From assembly GCF_018310695.1 (NCBI RefSeq), contig NZ_JAGXCY010000037.1, positions 1 to 43,454 on the forward strand: a stretch of 43,454 bases of DNA. Reading direction: 5' to 3'. The translations under genes were made by a program, and so were the position numbers. Shown in pieces: positions 8,684 to 17,284 of this stretch. The first letter of the stretch is position 1. Every line of letters starts with the position of its first letter. The notes under the pieces were generated by a model. That model made no database searches and was not told the DNA's origin. It was given only the letters and a program-made list of their open reading frames with translations. Origin of the DNA: Paenibacillus sp. Marseille-Q4541. GTDB taxonomy: Bacteria > Bacillota > Bacilli > Paenibacillales > Paenibacillaceae.

Positions 8684-9418
8684 ATGGCACAGCGATTATT
8701 AGTTATTGAAGATGAGCCTACACTAGCAAGATTACTCTCCTATAACTTGACGCAAGAAGGTCATGATGTAACGGTAGAAGATCACGGCACAGCCGGTTTT
8801 GATAGAGCCTCTTCACAGGAATTTGATCTTATTTTACTGGATATTATGCTTCCTGGGATGAATGGTCTCGAGATACTCAGTAAGCTCAGAAGTACGGGAG
8901 TTAAGACCCCAGTCATTATATTAACTGCTAAAAACGGGGAAAATGAAGTTGTTCAAGGATTAAAGCTAGGCGCTGATGATTATATTACGAAACCATTTGG
9001 TGTCTCTGAACTACTAGCTAGAGTGGATGCAGTACTTCGAAGAGTTTCTGGTGTTGAAGAGCAGCCGGAACAAATAGAAGAAGACGGATCTCGTATAGTT
9101 CTTGGTGAACTAGAGATCTATCCGAAGAAATATGAAGTGCTACTCAGTGGCCAATCGATACAATTACGGCCTAAAGAGTTTGAGGTGCTTTTGTACTTGG
9201 CGAAAAAGCCGGGCGTTGTATTGACGAGAGATGATCTGATGAATGCCGTTTGGGGATTTGACTATATTGGGGGGCAGCGGACCGTAGATGTTCATGTGAG
9301 TTCTTTGCGCAAAAAACTTGAACTTGATCCGGAAACGGTTCATATCGATTCGATCCGTGGAGTAGGCTACAAACTTGTGGCAGGAAAGCGGAAGTCTGTT
9401 GCCCAACAAAGAACATAA
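8684..9418 (+). CDS. phoP: Phosphate-regulon response regulator PhoP
   Basis: An OmpR-family regulator of 244 residues, close to B. subtilis PhoP in length. The receiver has the acidic pair E9-D10, phospho-acceptor Asp53 in LLDIMLPG, and the conserved lysine in YITKPFG. The winged-helix output domain ends in RTVDVHVSSLRKKL and IRGVGYKL. The ATG at 8684 (MAQRLLVIEDE) follows AGGGGAT; the longer frame from 8573 adds non-family sequence lying in the regulatory spacer. It is the partner of the PhoR kinase just upstream and is expected to bind the hexamer repeats seen before the next genes. Confidence 0.9.
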   Translation: MAQRLLVIEDEPTLARLLSYNLTQEGHDVTVEDHGTAGFDRASSQEFDLILLDIMLPGMNGLEILSKLRSTGVKTPVIILTAKNGENEVVQGLKLGADDYITKPFGVSELLARVDAVLRRVSGVEEQPEQIEEDGSRIVLGELEIYPKKYEVLLSGQSIQLRPKEFEVLLYLAKKPGVVLTRDDLMNAVWGFDYIGGQRTVDVHVSSLRKKLELDPETVHIDSIRGVGYKLVAGKRKSVAQQRT

Positions 9419-9427
9419 TTTATAGTT

Positions 9428-9481
9428 TTTACATCCCCTTAACATATAAAGGTTATCCTGTTTATCTGTACTTCTTATAAT
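9428..9481 (+). promoter_or_regulatory. PhoP-box-like repeat and promoter before the CBS/MCP gene
   Basis: TTTACA (9428-9433), five bases, TTAACA (9439-9444) match PhoP half-sites at 11-bp spacing. A perfect TATAAT is at 9476-9481, about 38 bp before the start codon, and no good -35 precedes it at 17 bp. An activator-dependent promoter is therefore plausible. The link to PhoP is inferred from the motif and the neighbouring phoP gene. Confidence 0.6.
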
Positions 9482-9518
9482 CATTGTATAGAATACTGTA
9501 GCTAGAGGGGATAAGCAG

Positions 9519-10619
9519 ATGTTAAATTCAGGTACTGAGGTAAAATCCTATTGCCGTATGTTTCCGATGATTACAGAGGAAATGAATGGCAAAGGATTAT
9601 TTACTATGATGAAGCAGAAACCAGAACTTACCTGTGTCGTTGTGGGGGATAAGGATAAGAAAGTGATTGGATTAATTATGAGAGATACCGTTTTTCAGCG
9701 TTACGCAAATCGCTTTTCTGCTGAATTGTATGATCATAAAGCAGTCACTTTTTTTATGAGCAAAGAGCCACTTATTCTGGACCTCAGCATATCTGCTGAT
9801 AAAATCATTGATTATGCTCTGAGCCGTGAAGATGAAACATTTAATGAATGTGTTATTATAACGAATAAGCAGGAATATATCGGAATTCTTACAATAAGAG
9901 ATCTCATGAATATGGCACGGGATATCCAGCAAGATCTAATGAAATCACGAAGCCATGTTATACATGAGAGTGAAATGAAGCTCAGACATGTGGAAAAAGC
10001 AGTATTCAGTGTGAGAAATGCTGTACAGAAAAATACGATAGGTATTACCCAGTTGTCTGCTCAAACGCAGGCAGGCAATGCTTCTTATCGTAATATCTCT
10101 CTTTCCTACTCTGCAGTTCATGAACAAATTACCAAGCAACAAGAGTATGCTGTTAATCAGCTTCATAGCATACACGACATAGAGGGTCTCATTTCGACCA
10201 TCCGTGAATTGGCAGATCGCAGTAATTTACTTGCATTAAATGCAGCGATTGAAGCTGCTCATGCAAAGGAACATGGACTGAGTTTTCGTGTTGTAGCGGA
10301 TGAAGTACGTAATTTATCTATTCAGACGACAGGTGTTGCATCGCTAATCACCGAATTATTAGACGCAATTCGAGACAAGATAGAGGAGAGCGTTGTCTTA
10401 ACAGAACAAGGAGTCAAATATATTGAGTCGAGTAAGGAAGAGATTAGACAGGGGCAGGAAGCTTTGTCTGCCACGGGATTCACTGCTCAGCAGATGGAAT
10501 TCATCGGAAATGAAATTGGAGAAGCAGCCTCTGAGGCTGCAAATATTGCAGAAGCCGTCCGCTTATCGTTGACCAATTTACAGGATGAGCATCCTCTAAA
10601 CCTGAAAGCGATCTGTTAA
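9519..10619 (+). CDS. Soluble CBS-domain/methyl-accepting-chemotaxis-like signalling protein
   Basis: A 366-residue protein without a membrane helix or signal peptide. The first about 140 residues read as a CBS pair, with CVVVGDKDKKVIGLIMRD and CVIITNKQEYIGILTIRD as the two halves. The C-terminal part is the coiled-coil MCP signalling hairpin, with a recognisable tip at SNLLALNAAIEAAHAKEHG followed by FRVVADEVRNLS. CBS pairs often bind adenine nucleotides, so it may couple an internal energy or nucleotide signal to CheA/CheW, or act as a stand-alone scaffold. It sits alone between phoP and pstB behind a PhoP-box-like site, which suggests phosphate control. Confidence 0.8.
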   Translation: MLNSGTEVKSYCRMFPMITEEMNGKGLFTMMKQKPELTCVVVGDKDKKVIGLIMRDTVFQRYANRFSAELYDHKAVTFFMSKEPLILDLSISADKIIDYALSREDETFNECVIITNKQEYIGILTIRDLMNMARDIQQDLMKSRSHVIHESEMKLRHVEKAVFSVRNAVQKNTIGITQLSAQTQAGNASYRNISLSYSAVHEQITKQQEYAVNQLHSIHDIEGLISTIRELADRSNLLALNAAIEAAHAKEHGLSFRVVADEVRNLSIQTTGVASLITELLDAIRDKIEESVVLTEQGVKYIESSKEEIRQGQEALSATGFTAQQMEFIGNEIGEAASEAANIAEAVRLSLTNLQDEHPLNLKAIC

Positions 10620-10644
10620 TATGTGGATGGTCCTGATTTTACAT

Positions 10645-10684
10645 TTTACATAGCGTTAACAAATGTTTATATAGCCTTTACAAT
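10645..10684 (+). promoter_or_regulatory. Four-repeat PhoP-box-like promoter before pstB
   Basis: Hexamers TTTACA (10645), TTAACA (10656), TTTATA (10666) and TTTACA (10677) recur every 10-11 bp on one strand, with another TTTACA overlapping upstream at 10638. This is the arrangement of a PhoP core box in Bacillus. TTAACA at 10656-10661 can also serve as a -35 with TACAAT at 10679-10684 (17-bp spacing). Activation of pstB-phoU under phosphate starvation is the natural inference. Confidence 0.75.
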
Positions 10685-10778
10685 AAGACGTTACAATGAG
10701 ATTGAGCTTTTATTTTGTGAGGCTTTTTTGCGTATTACAAAATGATCCTCACTATGCAGTAAAGGAGATAACATTGGA

Positions 10779-11537
10779 ATGAACAGCACGATGATAAATA
10801 TTAAAAACTTGAATCTATATTATGAATCTTTCCAAGCGCTAAAAAATGTAAATCTGGAGATCCCTAAAAATACAGTGACTGCTTTTATCGGTCCTTCTGG
10901 TTGTGGGAAATCGACGCTTCTCCGCACGTTAAACCGTATGAATGATATGATTAATGGCACGAGAATTGAAGGAAAAGTAGAGATCGATGGACAAGATATC
11001 TATGGTGAAGATCTTCCGATAGAAACACTTCGAAAACGAGTAGGTATGGTATTTCAACAACCCAATCCGTTTCCAAAATCAATTTATGATAACATTGCTT
11101 ATGGCCCACGTCTTCATGGAACAACAGATAAAAAGGTACTCGACGAGCTTGTTGAACAAAGTTTGCGCCAATCTGCACTATGGGATGAAGTTAAAGATTA
11201 CCTGAAACGTTCGGCACTGAGTTTATCTGGAGGTCAACAGCAACGTCTATGTATTGCACGTGCTTTGGCTGTTCAGCCAGAAGTATTGCTTATGGATGAA
11301 GCAACATCAGCTCTTGATCCGATTTCTACTCTCAAAATTGAGGAACTTGTACAAGAGCTTAGAGATCAATATACCATTGTTATGGTTACTCATAACATGC
11401 ATCAAGCGGCACGTGTCTCAGGTAAAACCGTTTTTTTCCTAAACGGTGAAGTTATTGAGGCAGCTGAAACGAACGAAATTTTCTCCAATCCACAAGACCA
11501 TAGAACAGAAGACTATGTGTCTGGACGATTTGGTTAA
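10779..11537 (+). CDS. pstB: Phosphate ABC transporter ATP-binding protein PstB
   Basis: The ATPase of the high-affinity phosphate importer, 252 residues, the usual size. It shows Walker A GPSGCGKSTLLRTLNRMND, the PstB-typical Q-loop VFQQPNPFPKSIYDNIAYG, signature LSGGQQQRL, Walker B VLLMDEATSALD and the H-loop THNMHQAARVS. The start follows AAAGGAG at 10760-10766 with about 12-nt spacing. It is followed by phoU, but pstS, pstC and pstA are absent from the window, so the membrane subunits must be encoded elsewhere or the gene pair has been separated from them. Confidence 0.95.
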   Translation: MNSTMINIKNLNLYYESFQALKNVNLEIPKNTVTAFIGPSGCGKSTLLRTLNRMNDMINGTRIEGKVEIDGQDIYGEDLPIETLRKRVGMVFQQPNPFPKSIYDNIAYGPRLHGTTDKKVLDELVEQSLRQSALWDEVKDYLKRSALSLSGGQQQRLCIARALAVQPEVLLMDEATSALDPISTLKIEELVQELRDQYTIVMVTHNMHQAARVSGKTVFFLNGEVIEAAETNEIFSNPQDHRTEDYVSGRFG

Positions 11538-11590
11538 GGATTGCACGAATAAATAGCTATATTTCATTTACACGAGGAGGAACGGCAAGC

Positions 11591-12250
11591 ATGATTCGTA
11601 GAAAAGGATTTGACCGAGAATTAAACGAGCTTCGTGATTTGTTGCTCAAGATGGCGGAACACGTAAATACAGCCTTAGTAGATGCTATCAAAAGTTTGAA
11701 GTCAGGTGACCTGGAACTTGCGCATAAGGTCGTCTCAGAAGATGTACAACTGAATGCTATGGAAGAACAAATCATGGATCTCGGTTCTAAGTTGATTATT
11801 ACACAGCAGCCTGTAGCGAAGGACTTAAGACGGATCATCGTAGCTTTTAAAATTTCCAGTGATTTAGAGCGTATGGGTGATCTAGCGTTAGATATTGCAA
11901 AAGTAACACAGCGTATGGAAGGTCAGAAGTTAATTAAACCTCTCGTCGATATCCCTCGTATGGGTGATATTGTTAAAATCATGATTGATGATTCGATAAA
12001 ATCATACTTAGAGGAAAACTCCGATTTGGCGTACAAAATGGCTAAAACAGACGATGAAGTAGATCAATTATACAGTCATATGATAACTGATCTATATGCA
12101 TTGATGTCGGAGCATCCACAAGATGCATCTCAGGCTATGTTGCTTATGCTAGTAGGTCGCTACATTGAGCGGATTGGTGATCATGCTACCAATATCGGTG
12201 AAAGTGCAGTATATCTAGTGACAGGTAAACGCCCAGATCTTAATCAATAA
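11591..12250 (+). CDS. phoU: Phosphate-specific transport system regulator PhoU
   Basis: A 219-residue all-helical protein with two repeated PhoU domains; the conserved E/D-rich motifs appear in RIIVAFKISSDLERMGDLALDIAK and in MLLMLVGRYIERIGDHATNIGE. PhoU proteins bind metal at these helices, and link the Pst transporter to PhoR in other bacteria, restraining Pho signalling when phosphate is plentiful. A strong GAGGAGG precedes the ATG and the 53-bp gap after pstB fits an operon, closed by a terminator downstream. Confidence 0.95.
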   Translation: MIRRKGFDRELNELRDLLLKMAEHVNTALVDAIKSLKSGDLELAHKVVSEDVQLNAMEEQIMDLGSKLIITQQPVAKDLRRIIVAFKISSDLERMGDLALDIAKVTQRMEGQKLIKPLVDIPRMGDIVKIMIDDSIKSYLEENSDLAYKMAKTDDEVDQLYSHMITDLYALMSEHPQDASQAMLLMLVGRYIERIGDHATNIGESAVYLVTGKRPDLNQ

Positions 12251-12286
12251 CCCTTACAAGAAAGGGGTTATAACTGTTAATTTACA

Positions 12287-12344
12287 ACAGAATTATCCTT
12301 GAATTTCAGTTTTTTTTGAAATTTTCGGATAATTCTGTTTTTTT
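12287..12344 (+). terminator. Strong intrinsic terminator after phoU
   Basis: ACAGAATTATCC (12287-12298) pairs perfectly with GGATAATTCTGT (12327-12338), an inner GAATTTCA/TGAAATTT-type stem lengthens it, and TTTTTT follows. A small hairpin just after the phoU stop (about 12248-12271) precedes it. Confidence 0.92.
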
Positions 12345-12417
12345 ATGTTCAAAAGTGGGTAATAATACTCTGTCAGTTGAGCAACTCACCTAGCAAATTT
12401 CATGAAGATACTGGAAT

Positions 12418-12444
12418 GAGCCGCTTATGACATCGGCTCTTTTT
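12418..12444 (+). terminator. Second terminator-like hairpin, in the leader of the osmoprotectant operon
   Basis: GAGCCG (12418-12423) and CGGCTC (12434-12439) form a 6-bp GC-rich stem followed by TTTTT. It lies 75 bp before the next start codon and is separated from the phoU terminator by about 75 bp. It may simply back up that terminator or be an attenuator in the leader of the next operon. I do not recognise a riboswitch in the bases before it. Confidence 0.65.
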
Positions 12445-12518
12445 GCTATATGTAGTGAGTTATTTAGGAACATAACGAATGATTAACGATAACGATAACC
12501 GACAGGGGGAAACGATTC

Positions 12519-13676
12519 GTGATTGAATTTAAAGGTGTTAAGAAAGTTTATGATGATGGATTTGAAGCTCTGAAAGGAATTGACCTCACCATTAAACAAG
12601 GTGAAATTACGGTGTTTATCGGTCCTTCCGGATGTGGAAAAACAACAACGATGAGAATGATTAATAGATTGAATGTTCCTTCTCATGGTCAAATTTTGAT
12701 CAATGGGGAAGACATATCGAAAATGGATGCAGTCGAATTAAGACGCAAAATCGGATATGTAATTCAAAACATAGGTTTGTTTCCCAATATGACCATTGCT
12801 AAGAATGTAGGTGTAGTACCACGTTTACAGAAATGGGATAAGACCAAAATTGATGCTCGTGTGGATGAACTTCTTCACCAAGTCAGACTCGCTCCAGAAA
12901 CGTTCGGAAATCGTTATCCTTCTGAGCTGAGCGGTGGACAGCAACAGCGGATTGGGGTTATACGTGCATTAGCAGCAGATCCCGACGTTATTTTACTTGA
13001 TGAGCCTTTTAGTGCACTTGACCCAATCAGCAGAGAGGAACTGCAAGATGAGCTCATTCGTTTGCAAACGGAAGTAAAGAAAACGATCGTTTTCGTTACT
13101 CACGATATGGATGAAGCCATCAAACTCGCAGATACGATCGTCCTCATGAAAGATGGACATATTGAACAGGTGGGGACTCCAGATCAGATTCTGCGTCACC
13201 CTGCCAATGAATTTGTAGAAAGTTTTATCGGTAAAGATCGACTACTTTCTGAAGACATTACTGAATTCCCGAATGTTGAGGAAGTGATGATTAATAATCC
13301 AGCTACAGCATTCCCAACAAGAGGGATCGCAGAAGCAATTAACATTTTACAAAGACGGAAAGTAGACTCCCTCCTTGTTGTTGATAAATCAAGACGCCTT
13401 CTCGGTAATGTAACGATCTATCAGCTTATTAAACATTATCGTGAAGAAGATAAAAAAATTGTTGATGTCATGCAGCCTGTACAGCACGTGCTACAAAGAG
13501 GGGACTCTGTAACTACTGCACTTACTATACTTAATGAAAATCATCTATCCAATTTGCCTGTTGTAGATGAAGATGGACTATTCCTTGGCCTTATTACGAG
13601 AGGTAGTGTCGTAAGGCTCCTTGCAGATGTCTATACTCCAGATACAGAGGAGGCAGAAGTGAATGCAAGTATTTGA
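12519..13676 (+). CDS. opuCA: Osmoprotectant (betaine/carnitine/choline-type) ABC transporter ATPase, OpuCA-like
   Basis: A 385-residue ATPase with the QAT-family layout: an ABC domain to about residue 240 and two C-terminal CBS domains that sense ionic strength or nucleotides in relatives. Visible are GPSGCGKTTTMRMI, LSGGQQQRIG, VILLDEPFSALD, and the CBS segments VDSLLVVDKSRRLLGNVTI and LSNLPVVDEDGLFLGLITR. The start is GTG at 12519 behind GGGGGA; translation from it gives the standard MIEFKGVKKVYDDG. It overlaps the next gene by 14 bp. Substrate specificity (betaine, carnitine, choline) cannot be told from sequence by eye. Confidence 0.9.
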   Translation: MIEFKGVKKVYDDGFEALKGIDLTIKQGEITVFIGPSGCGKTTTMRMINRLNVPSHGQILINGEDISKMDAVELRRKIGYVIQNIGLFPNMTIAKNVGVVPRLQKWDKTKIDARVDELLHQVRLAPETFGNRYPSELSGGQQQRIGVIRALAADPDVILLDEPFSALDPISREELQDELIRLQTEVKKTIVFVTHDMDEAIKLADTIVLMKDGHIEQVGTPDQILRHPANEFVESFIGKDRLLSEDITEFPNVEEVMINNPATAFPTRGIAEAINILQRRKVDSLLVVDKSRRLLGNVTIYQLIKHYREEDKKIVDVMQPVQHVLQRGDSVTTALTILNENHLSNLPVVDEDGLFLGLITRGSVVRLLADVYTPDTEEAEVNASI

Positions 13677-14331
13677 GTCCATTAAAAATTTCTTTGTATT
13701 CGTTGGAGAACGTTATCCAGATATTTTGAGTGCTGCTGGGCAACATGCACTGATTGCAGCCATTGCTACTCTCTTAGGTATCGTTGTAGCGATTCCAGTT
13801 GCCATTATGATCTCGAGTTCAGAAATTAAATGGCTCAATTCACTCGTTTTCAGTATTGCTAATCTGTTTCAGACGATTCCAAGTTTAGCGCTTCTTGCCC
13901 TCATGATTCCTTTATTCGGAATTGGGATGACACCGGCGATCATTGCGTTGTTCTTATATTCCTTGCTTCCACTTTTGCGTAATACGTATGCTGGACTACA
14001 AGCAGTAGACCCTGCACTGCGAGATGCATCTAAGGGTATGGGCTACAGCAGACTTCAAAGTTTGTTTCATATTGAGCTACCTCTAGCGGTTCCTTACATT
14101 ATGTCAGGTATTAGAATAACGACCGTATATATCATTAGTTGGACTACTCTCGCTGGACTCATTGGAGCTGGTGGACTCGGACAGTTAATTGTGTCGGGAC
14201 TTGGTGTAAACAAGACCGAACTTATTGTGGCAGGCGCACTTTCGGCTATTCTGTTTGCTTTGCTTGCTGACTTGTTACTTGGAGCAGTTGAGAAAGCATT
14301 CACATCGAATAGAAAAAATGCGAAGGCGTAG
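13663..14331 (+). CDS. opuCB: Osmoprotectant ABC transporter permease, OpuCB-like
   Basis: A 222-residue inner-membrane subunit with about five to six helices. The EAA loop that docks on the ATPase is visible as GLQAVDPALRDASKGMGYSRLQSLFHIELPLAVPYIMSGI. It starts inside the end of opuCA (14-bp overlap, with GGAGG in the opuCA C-terminal codons), so translational coupling is likely. A second permease domain is carried by the next gene, giving the usual pair of membrane subunits. Confidence 0.9.
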   Translation: MQVFESIKNFFVFVGERYPDILSAAGQHALIAAIATLLGIVVAIPVAIMISSSEIKWLNSLVFSIANLFQTIPSLALLALMIPLFGIGMTPAIIALFLYSLLPLLRNTYAGLQAVDPALRDASKGMGYSRLQSLFHIELPLAVPYIMSGIRITTVYIISWTTLAGLIGAGGLGQLIVSGLGVNKTELIVAGALSAILFALLADLLLGAVEKAFTSNRKNAKA

Positions 14332-14415
14332 GCCTCTCATGAATGTCTGAAGAACCATAGGAGAAGAGGAAGACTTATTCTCATAAGCTACTAAGGAAAG
14401 AGGGAGATTGTACAA

Positions 14416-16014
14416 ATGAGAGTTGAAAAACATAAATGGTTTAAAGCTACGCGTACTATGGTATTACTGATGCTCGTCTTTTCTATTTTTTCGATGAGTC
14501 TGCCAGGTAAAGCGGATGCTGCTGATCGTATTAAAATTGGTACACAAACCTTTACAGAATCCAAGATACTTGCTGAAATATATAAAGCATTGATTGAAGA
14601 ACGTACGGATTTGAGTGTTGACGTTACGACGGATTTGGCCTCATCCAGTTTGCTACTAAGATCGATTAGCAAAGACGAAATAGATATAGGTACCCTATAT
14701 TCAGGGGAAATTTTTAACGGTTATTTTGACGTTGAAGATACGAAAGATCGGGAAGCTGTGCTCCGTCAGGCACAGGAAGGTTTCGATAAGCTGTGGGATT
14801 TAAAGTGGTATGATCCACTTGGCTTTGAGAATACGTATACCCTTGCGGTAAGACAAGATGTCGCTGAACAATACGGGCTTAGTAAAATGTCAGACCTAAA
14901 AGATCATGCTGGGGATATGAGAATTGGAGTCGATACGACATGGCTCGAACGTCCCGCTGATGGATATCCGGCATTTACGAAGGAGTACGGTTTTACCTTT
15001 GCGCAAACCTCTCCGATGGAAATTTCACTTGTATACTCTGCGGTTGCTGACAAGATGGTAGATGTTGTACTGGCTTACACAACCGATCCAGGACTTAAAG
15101 AATTTAATCTTGTGACACTTGAAGATGACAAACAGTTTTTCCCTCCATTCGATGCTTCCACTGTTGCTCGTAAGGGTCTGCTTAAAGAACATCCGGAGCT
15201 CGATGAAGTTCTTACTTCACTCGTGGGGACGATTGACGCAGATACGATGACGAGCCTTAGTTATCAAGTTGATGTGGACAAAATGGAACCCAAAACAGTA
15301 GCGATTAAGTATTTGGTCGATAAAGGACTCCTCGATGAGTCTAAGCTACCTGCATCAGCGATGCATCCAGATGCGAATTCTCTTCAAAAATTTTATTACT
15401 ACATTACGGAGAACTCATCATACTTGCTACATATGACTTGGATTCATATTTTGATGGTACTATGTGGGCTAGGACTTGCGCTAGTGATCGGGATTCCGCT
15501 CGGTGTTCTCAGTGCTCGTTATGACAAAACAGGTCGTGTCATTATGTTTATCACGAACATTATACAAGTACTGCCGAGTATGGCGCTTCTGGTCTTGCTC
15601 ATGGTTATCTTTGGACTCGGCTTCAAGAGTGTAGTGATTGGCCTCTTCCTGTACTCCTTAAACCCGGTAGTACGTAATACTTATGTAGGTCTAAAAGAAG
15701 TAAATCCTGCGCTTAAGGATGCGGGTAAAGGCATGGGGATGAGCAGGTTCCAATTGCTATGGAAAGTGGAAATGCCATTATCCATTCCATTCCTGATGGC
15801 AGGCCTTCGTGTAGCAGCCGTTATCGCTATTGGGGTGGCAGCTCTCGCACCGATTATTGGTGGAGACGGATTAGGTCGTGAAATTTATGCTGGACTTAAT
15901 CAACGCCATAATATCAAAATATTAGCTGGTGCCATTCCTGCAGCTTTGCTAGCTATTCTGGCAGATATTTTCCTTGGAAGACTGGCTGAACGTTTTAAAG
16001 TGGTTAAACGATAA
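14416..16014 (+). CDS. Fused osmoprotectant substrate-binding protein and permease (OpuCC-OpuCD type)
   Basis: A 532-residue fusion. Residues 1-36 look like a signal sequence or anchor, with ADAAD at its end and no lipobox cysteine. About 38-315 form an OpuAC-type binding domain beginning RIKIGTQTFTESKILAEIY; about 343-525 form a permease with the EAA loop GLKEVNPALKDAGKGMGMSRF. The binding domain precedes the membrane domain, whereas lactococcal OpuABC has it after. One polypeptide thus supplies receptor and second permease, so the operon needs only three genes. The start follows AAAGAGGGAG. A terminator closes the operon. Confidence 0.88.
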   Translation: MRVEKHKWFKATRTMVLLMLVFSIFSMSLPGKADAADRIKIGTQTFTESKILAEIYKALIEERTDLSVDVTTDLASSSLLLRSISKDEIDIGTLYSGEIFNGYFDVEDTKDREAVLRQAQEGFDKLWDLKWYDPLGFENTYTLAVRQDVAEQYGLSKMSDLKDHAGDMRIGVDTTWLERPADGYPAFTKEYGFTFAQTSPMEISLVYSAVADKMVDVVLAYTTDPGLKEFNLVTLEDDKQFFPPFDASTVARKGLLKEHPELDEVLTSLVGTIDADTMTSLSYQVDVDKMEPKTVAIKYLVDKGLLDESKLPASAMHPDANSLQKFYYYITENSSYLLHMTWIHILMVLCGLGLALVIGIPLGVLSARYDKTGRVIMFITNIIQVLPSMALLVLLMVIFGLGFKSVVIGLFLYSLNPVVRNTYVGLKEVNPALKDAGKGMGMSRFQLLWKVEMPLSIPFLMAGLRVAAVIAIGVAALAPIIGGDGLGREIYAGLNQRHNIKILAGAIPAALLAILADIFLGRLAERFKVVKR

Positions 16015-16024
16015 ATAAAGTACA

Positions 16025-16050
16025 GTCCGAACTTCGGTTCGGGCTTTTTT
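16025..16050 (+). terminator. Intrinsic terminator of the osmoprotectant operon
   Basis: An 8-bp stem (16025-16032 with 16037-16044, one G-U) with a stable TTCG tetraloop is followed by TTTTTT. Confidence 0.95.
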
Positions 16051-16090
16051 ATATCATTTTGTCAACAGTGGTGTAAAAAAGACCATCAAA

Positions 16091-16119
16091 TTGACGATTT
16101 TACTCGAAGTTGATATAGT
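16091..16119 (+). promoter_or_regulatory. Sigma-A-like promoter of the GntR/LacI-type regulator
   Basis: TTGACG (16091-16096) and TATAGT (16114-16119) are separated by 17 bp, 34 bp before the start codon. This is a good housekeeping promoter by eye. Confidence 0.65.
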
Positions 16120-16153
16120 TGGTATATTATAAATAATTTGGAAGGAAAATTAT

Positions 16154-17284
16154 ATGAATCAACCCTTGTATCAACAAATTATTAACTCGATTCAAGCAGA
16201 TATTATGAGTGGTCGACTTCAGCCGGGGGATAAGGTTCCGTCAGAGAAAGAGTTAACCGAGCGTTACGAGGTAAGCCGAATTACGGCGAAAAAGGCACTG
16301 GACCTGCTTGCAGAAGATGAGATTATATCTCGTATTCGAGGCAAGGGATCATATGTCAATTTTCCGGCTGAATCAGTTCCGTCTTCTTTCGTAGAAGAGA
16401 GAGAAAATCTGACAGAGCAGAGCAAGAAGAAACTACTTATTGGGGCTATTTTTCCAAGTTATAATTCAGGATATGGATTACAGTTACAATATGCAATTGA
16501 ACGTACCGTTGCTGAATACGGAGATTTCTTAATCATTAAAAGAAGTAACAATTCCTTACAAGAGGAGGCTAGCGCACTGGCTAGTCTGCTTGAGCTTGGT
16601 GTAAGTGGGATGATTGTATTTCCAGCGGACAGCAAAGAATATAATCAGAACTTGCTCAAACTGATCATTGAAGATTTTCCCGTGGTCATAGTGGATCGGC
16701 ACCTAAAGGGAATTCAAGCGTGTACAGTTCACACAGATAACAAAACAGCAGCTTTTAAGCTTGGTTCTTACTTACTTGAAAAGGGACACGAGCATATCGC
16801 TTTTGTATCACCTGATCCAAGTAAAACTTCGACACTGGAAGATCGGTTGCTGGGATTTCAGCAGGCTTTTTTGGCTAGCGGGGCAAGGTTGCGTTCGGAT
16901 TACCTGATTACGAATATGCAGTTTGCCGATGTGGATAACGAAAACAAAATGGGTACTCCGAGGGTGTACGATACAGATTTTATTTACAAATTTGTACAGG
17001 AACATCCAGTTGTTACAGCCTTTGTCGCTACAGAGTATGAGATTGCTCTTTTGATCTATGAGGCTTTATCCAAAATGAAAATTAGGGTACCAGAGGATGT
17101 TACGATTGTATGTTTTGATTGCCCGGATGATCCATTTGATGTGCCACTTTTTACTCATGTCAGACAATATGAAGATAAAATGGGATCAAAAGCGGTCCAT
17201 TTGCTAATGTCACAACTGCATCTGGAAGAAGTACCGCAACTTACTTTACTTGGTTTCGAATTTCGAAAAGGACGCTCCACATAG
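16154..17284 (+). CDS. GntR-type HTH regulator with LacI-type sugar-binding domain (AraR-like architecture)
   Basis: A 376-residue transcription factor. Residues 1-70 are a GntR winged helix (LQPGDKVPSEKELTERYEVS, then ISRIRGKGSYV). From about residue 90 follows a periplasmic-binding-protein-like effector domain as in LacI and AraR, with LLIGAIFPSYNSGYG, ELGVSGMIVFPAD and VTIVCFDCPDDPF. It most likely represses the sugar transporter operon that follows and is released by the sugar or its phosphate. Repeats and a cre-like palindrome lie in the 233-bp gap downstream. The inducer is not known. Confidence 0.85.
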   Translation: MNQPLYQQIINSIQADIMSGRLQPGDKVPSEKELTERYEVSRITAKKALDLLAEDEIISRIRGKGSYVNFPAESVPSSFVEERENLTEQSKKKLLIGAIFPSYNSGYGLQLQYAIERTVAEYGDFLIIKRSNNSLQEEASALASLLELGVSGMIVFPADSKEYNQNLLKLIIEDFPVVIVDRHLKGIQACTVHTDNKTAAFKLGSYLLEKGHEHIAFVSPDPSKTSTLEDRLLGFQQAFLASGARLRSDYLITNMQFADVDNENKMGTPRVYDTDFIYKFVQEHPVVTAFVATEYEIALLIYEALSKMKIRVPEDVTIVCFDCPDDPFDVPLFTHVRQYEDKMGSKAVHLLMSQLHLEEVPQLTLLGFEFRKGRST

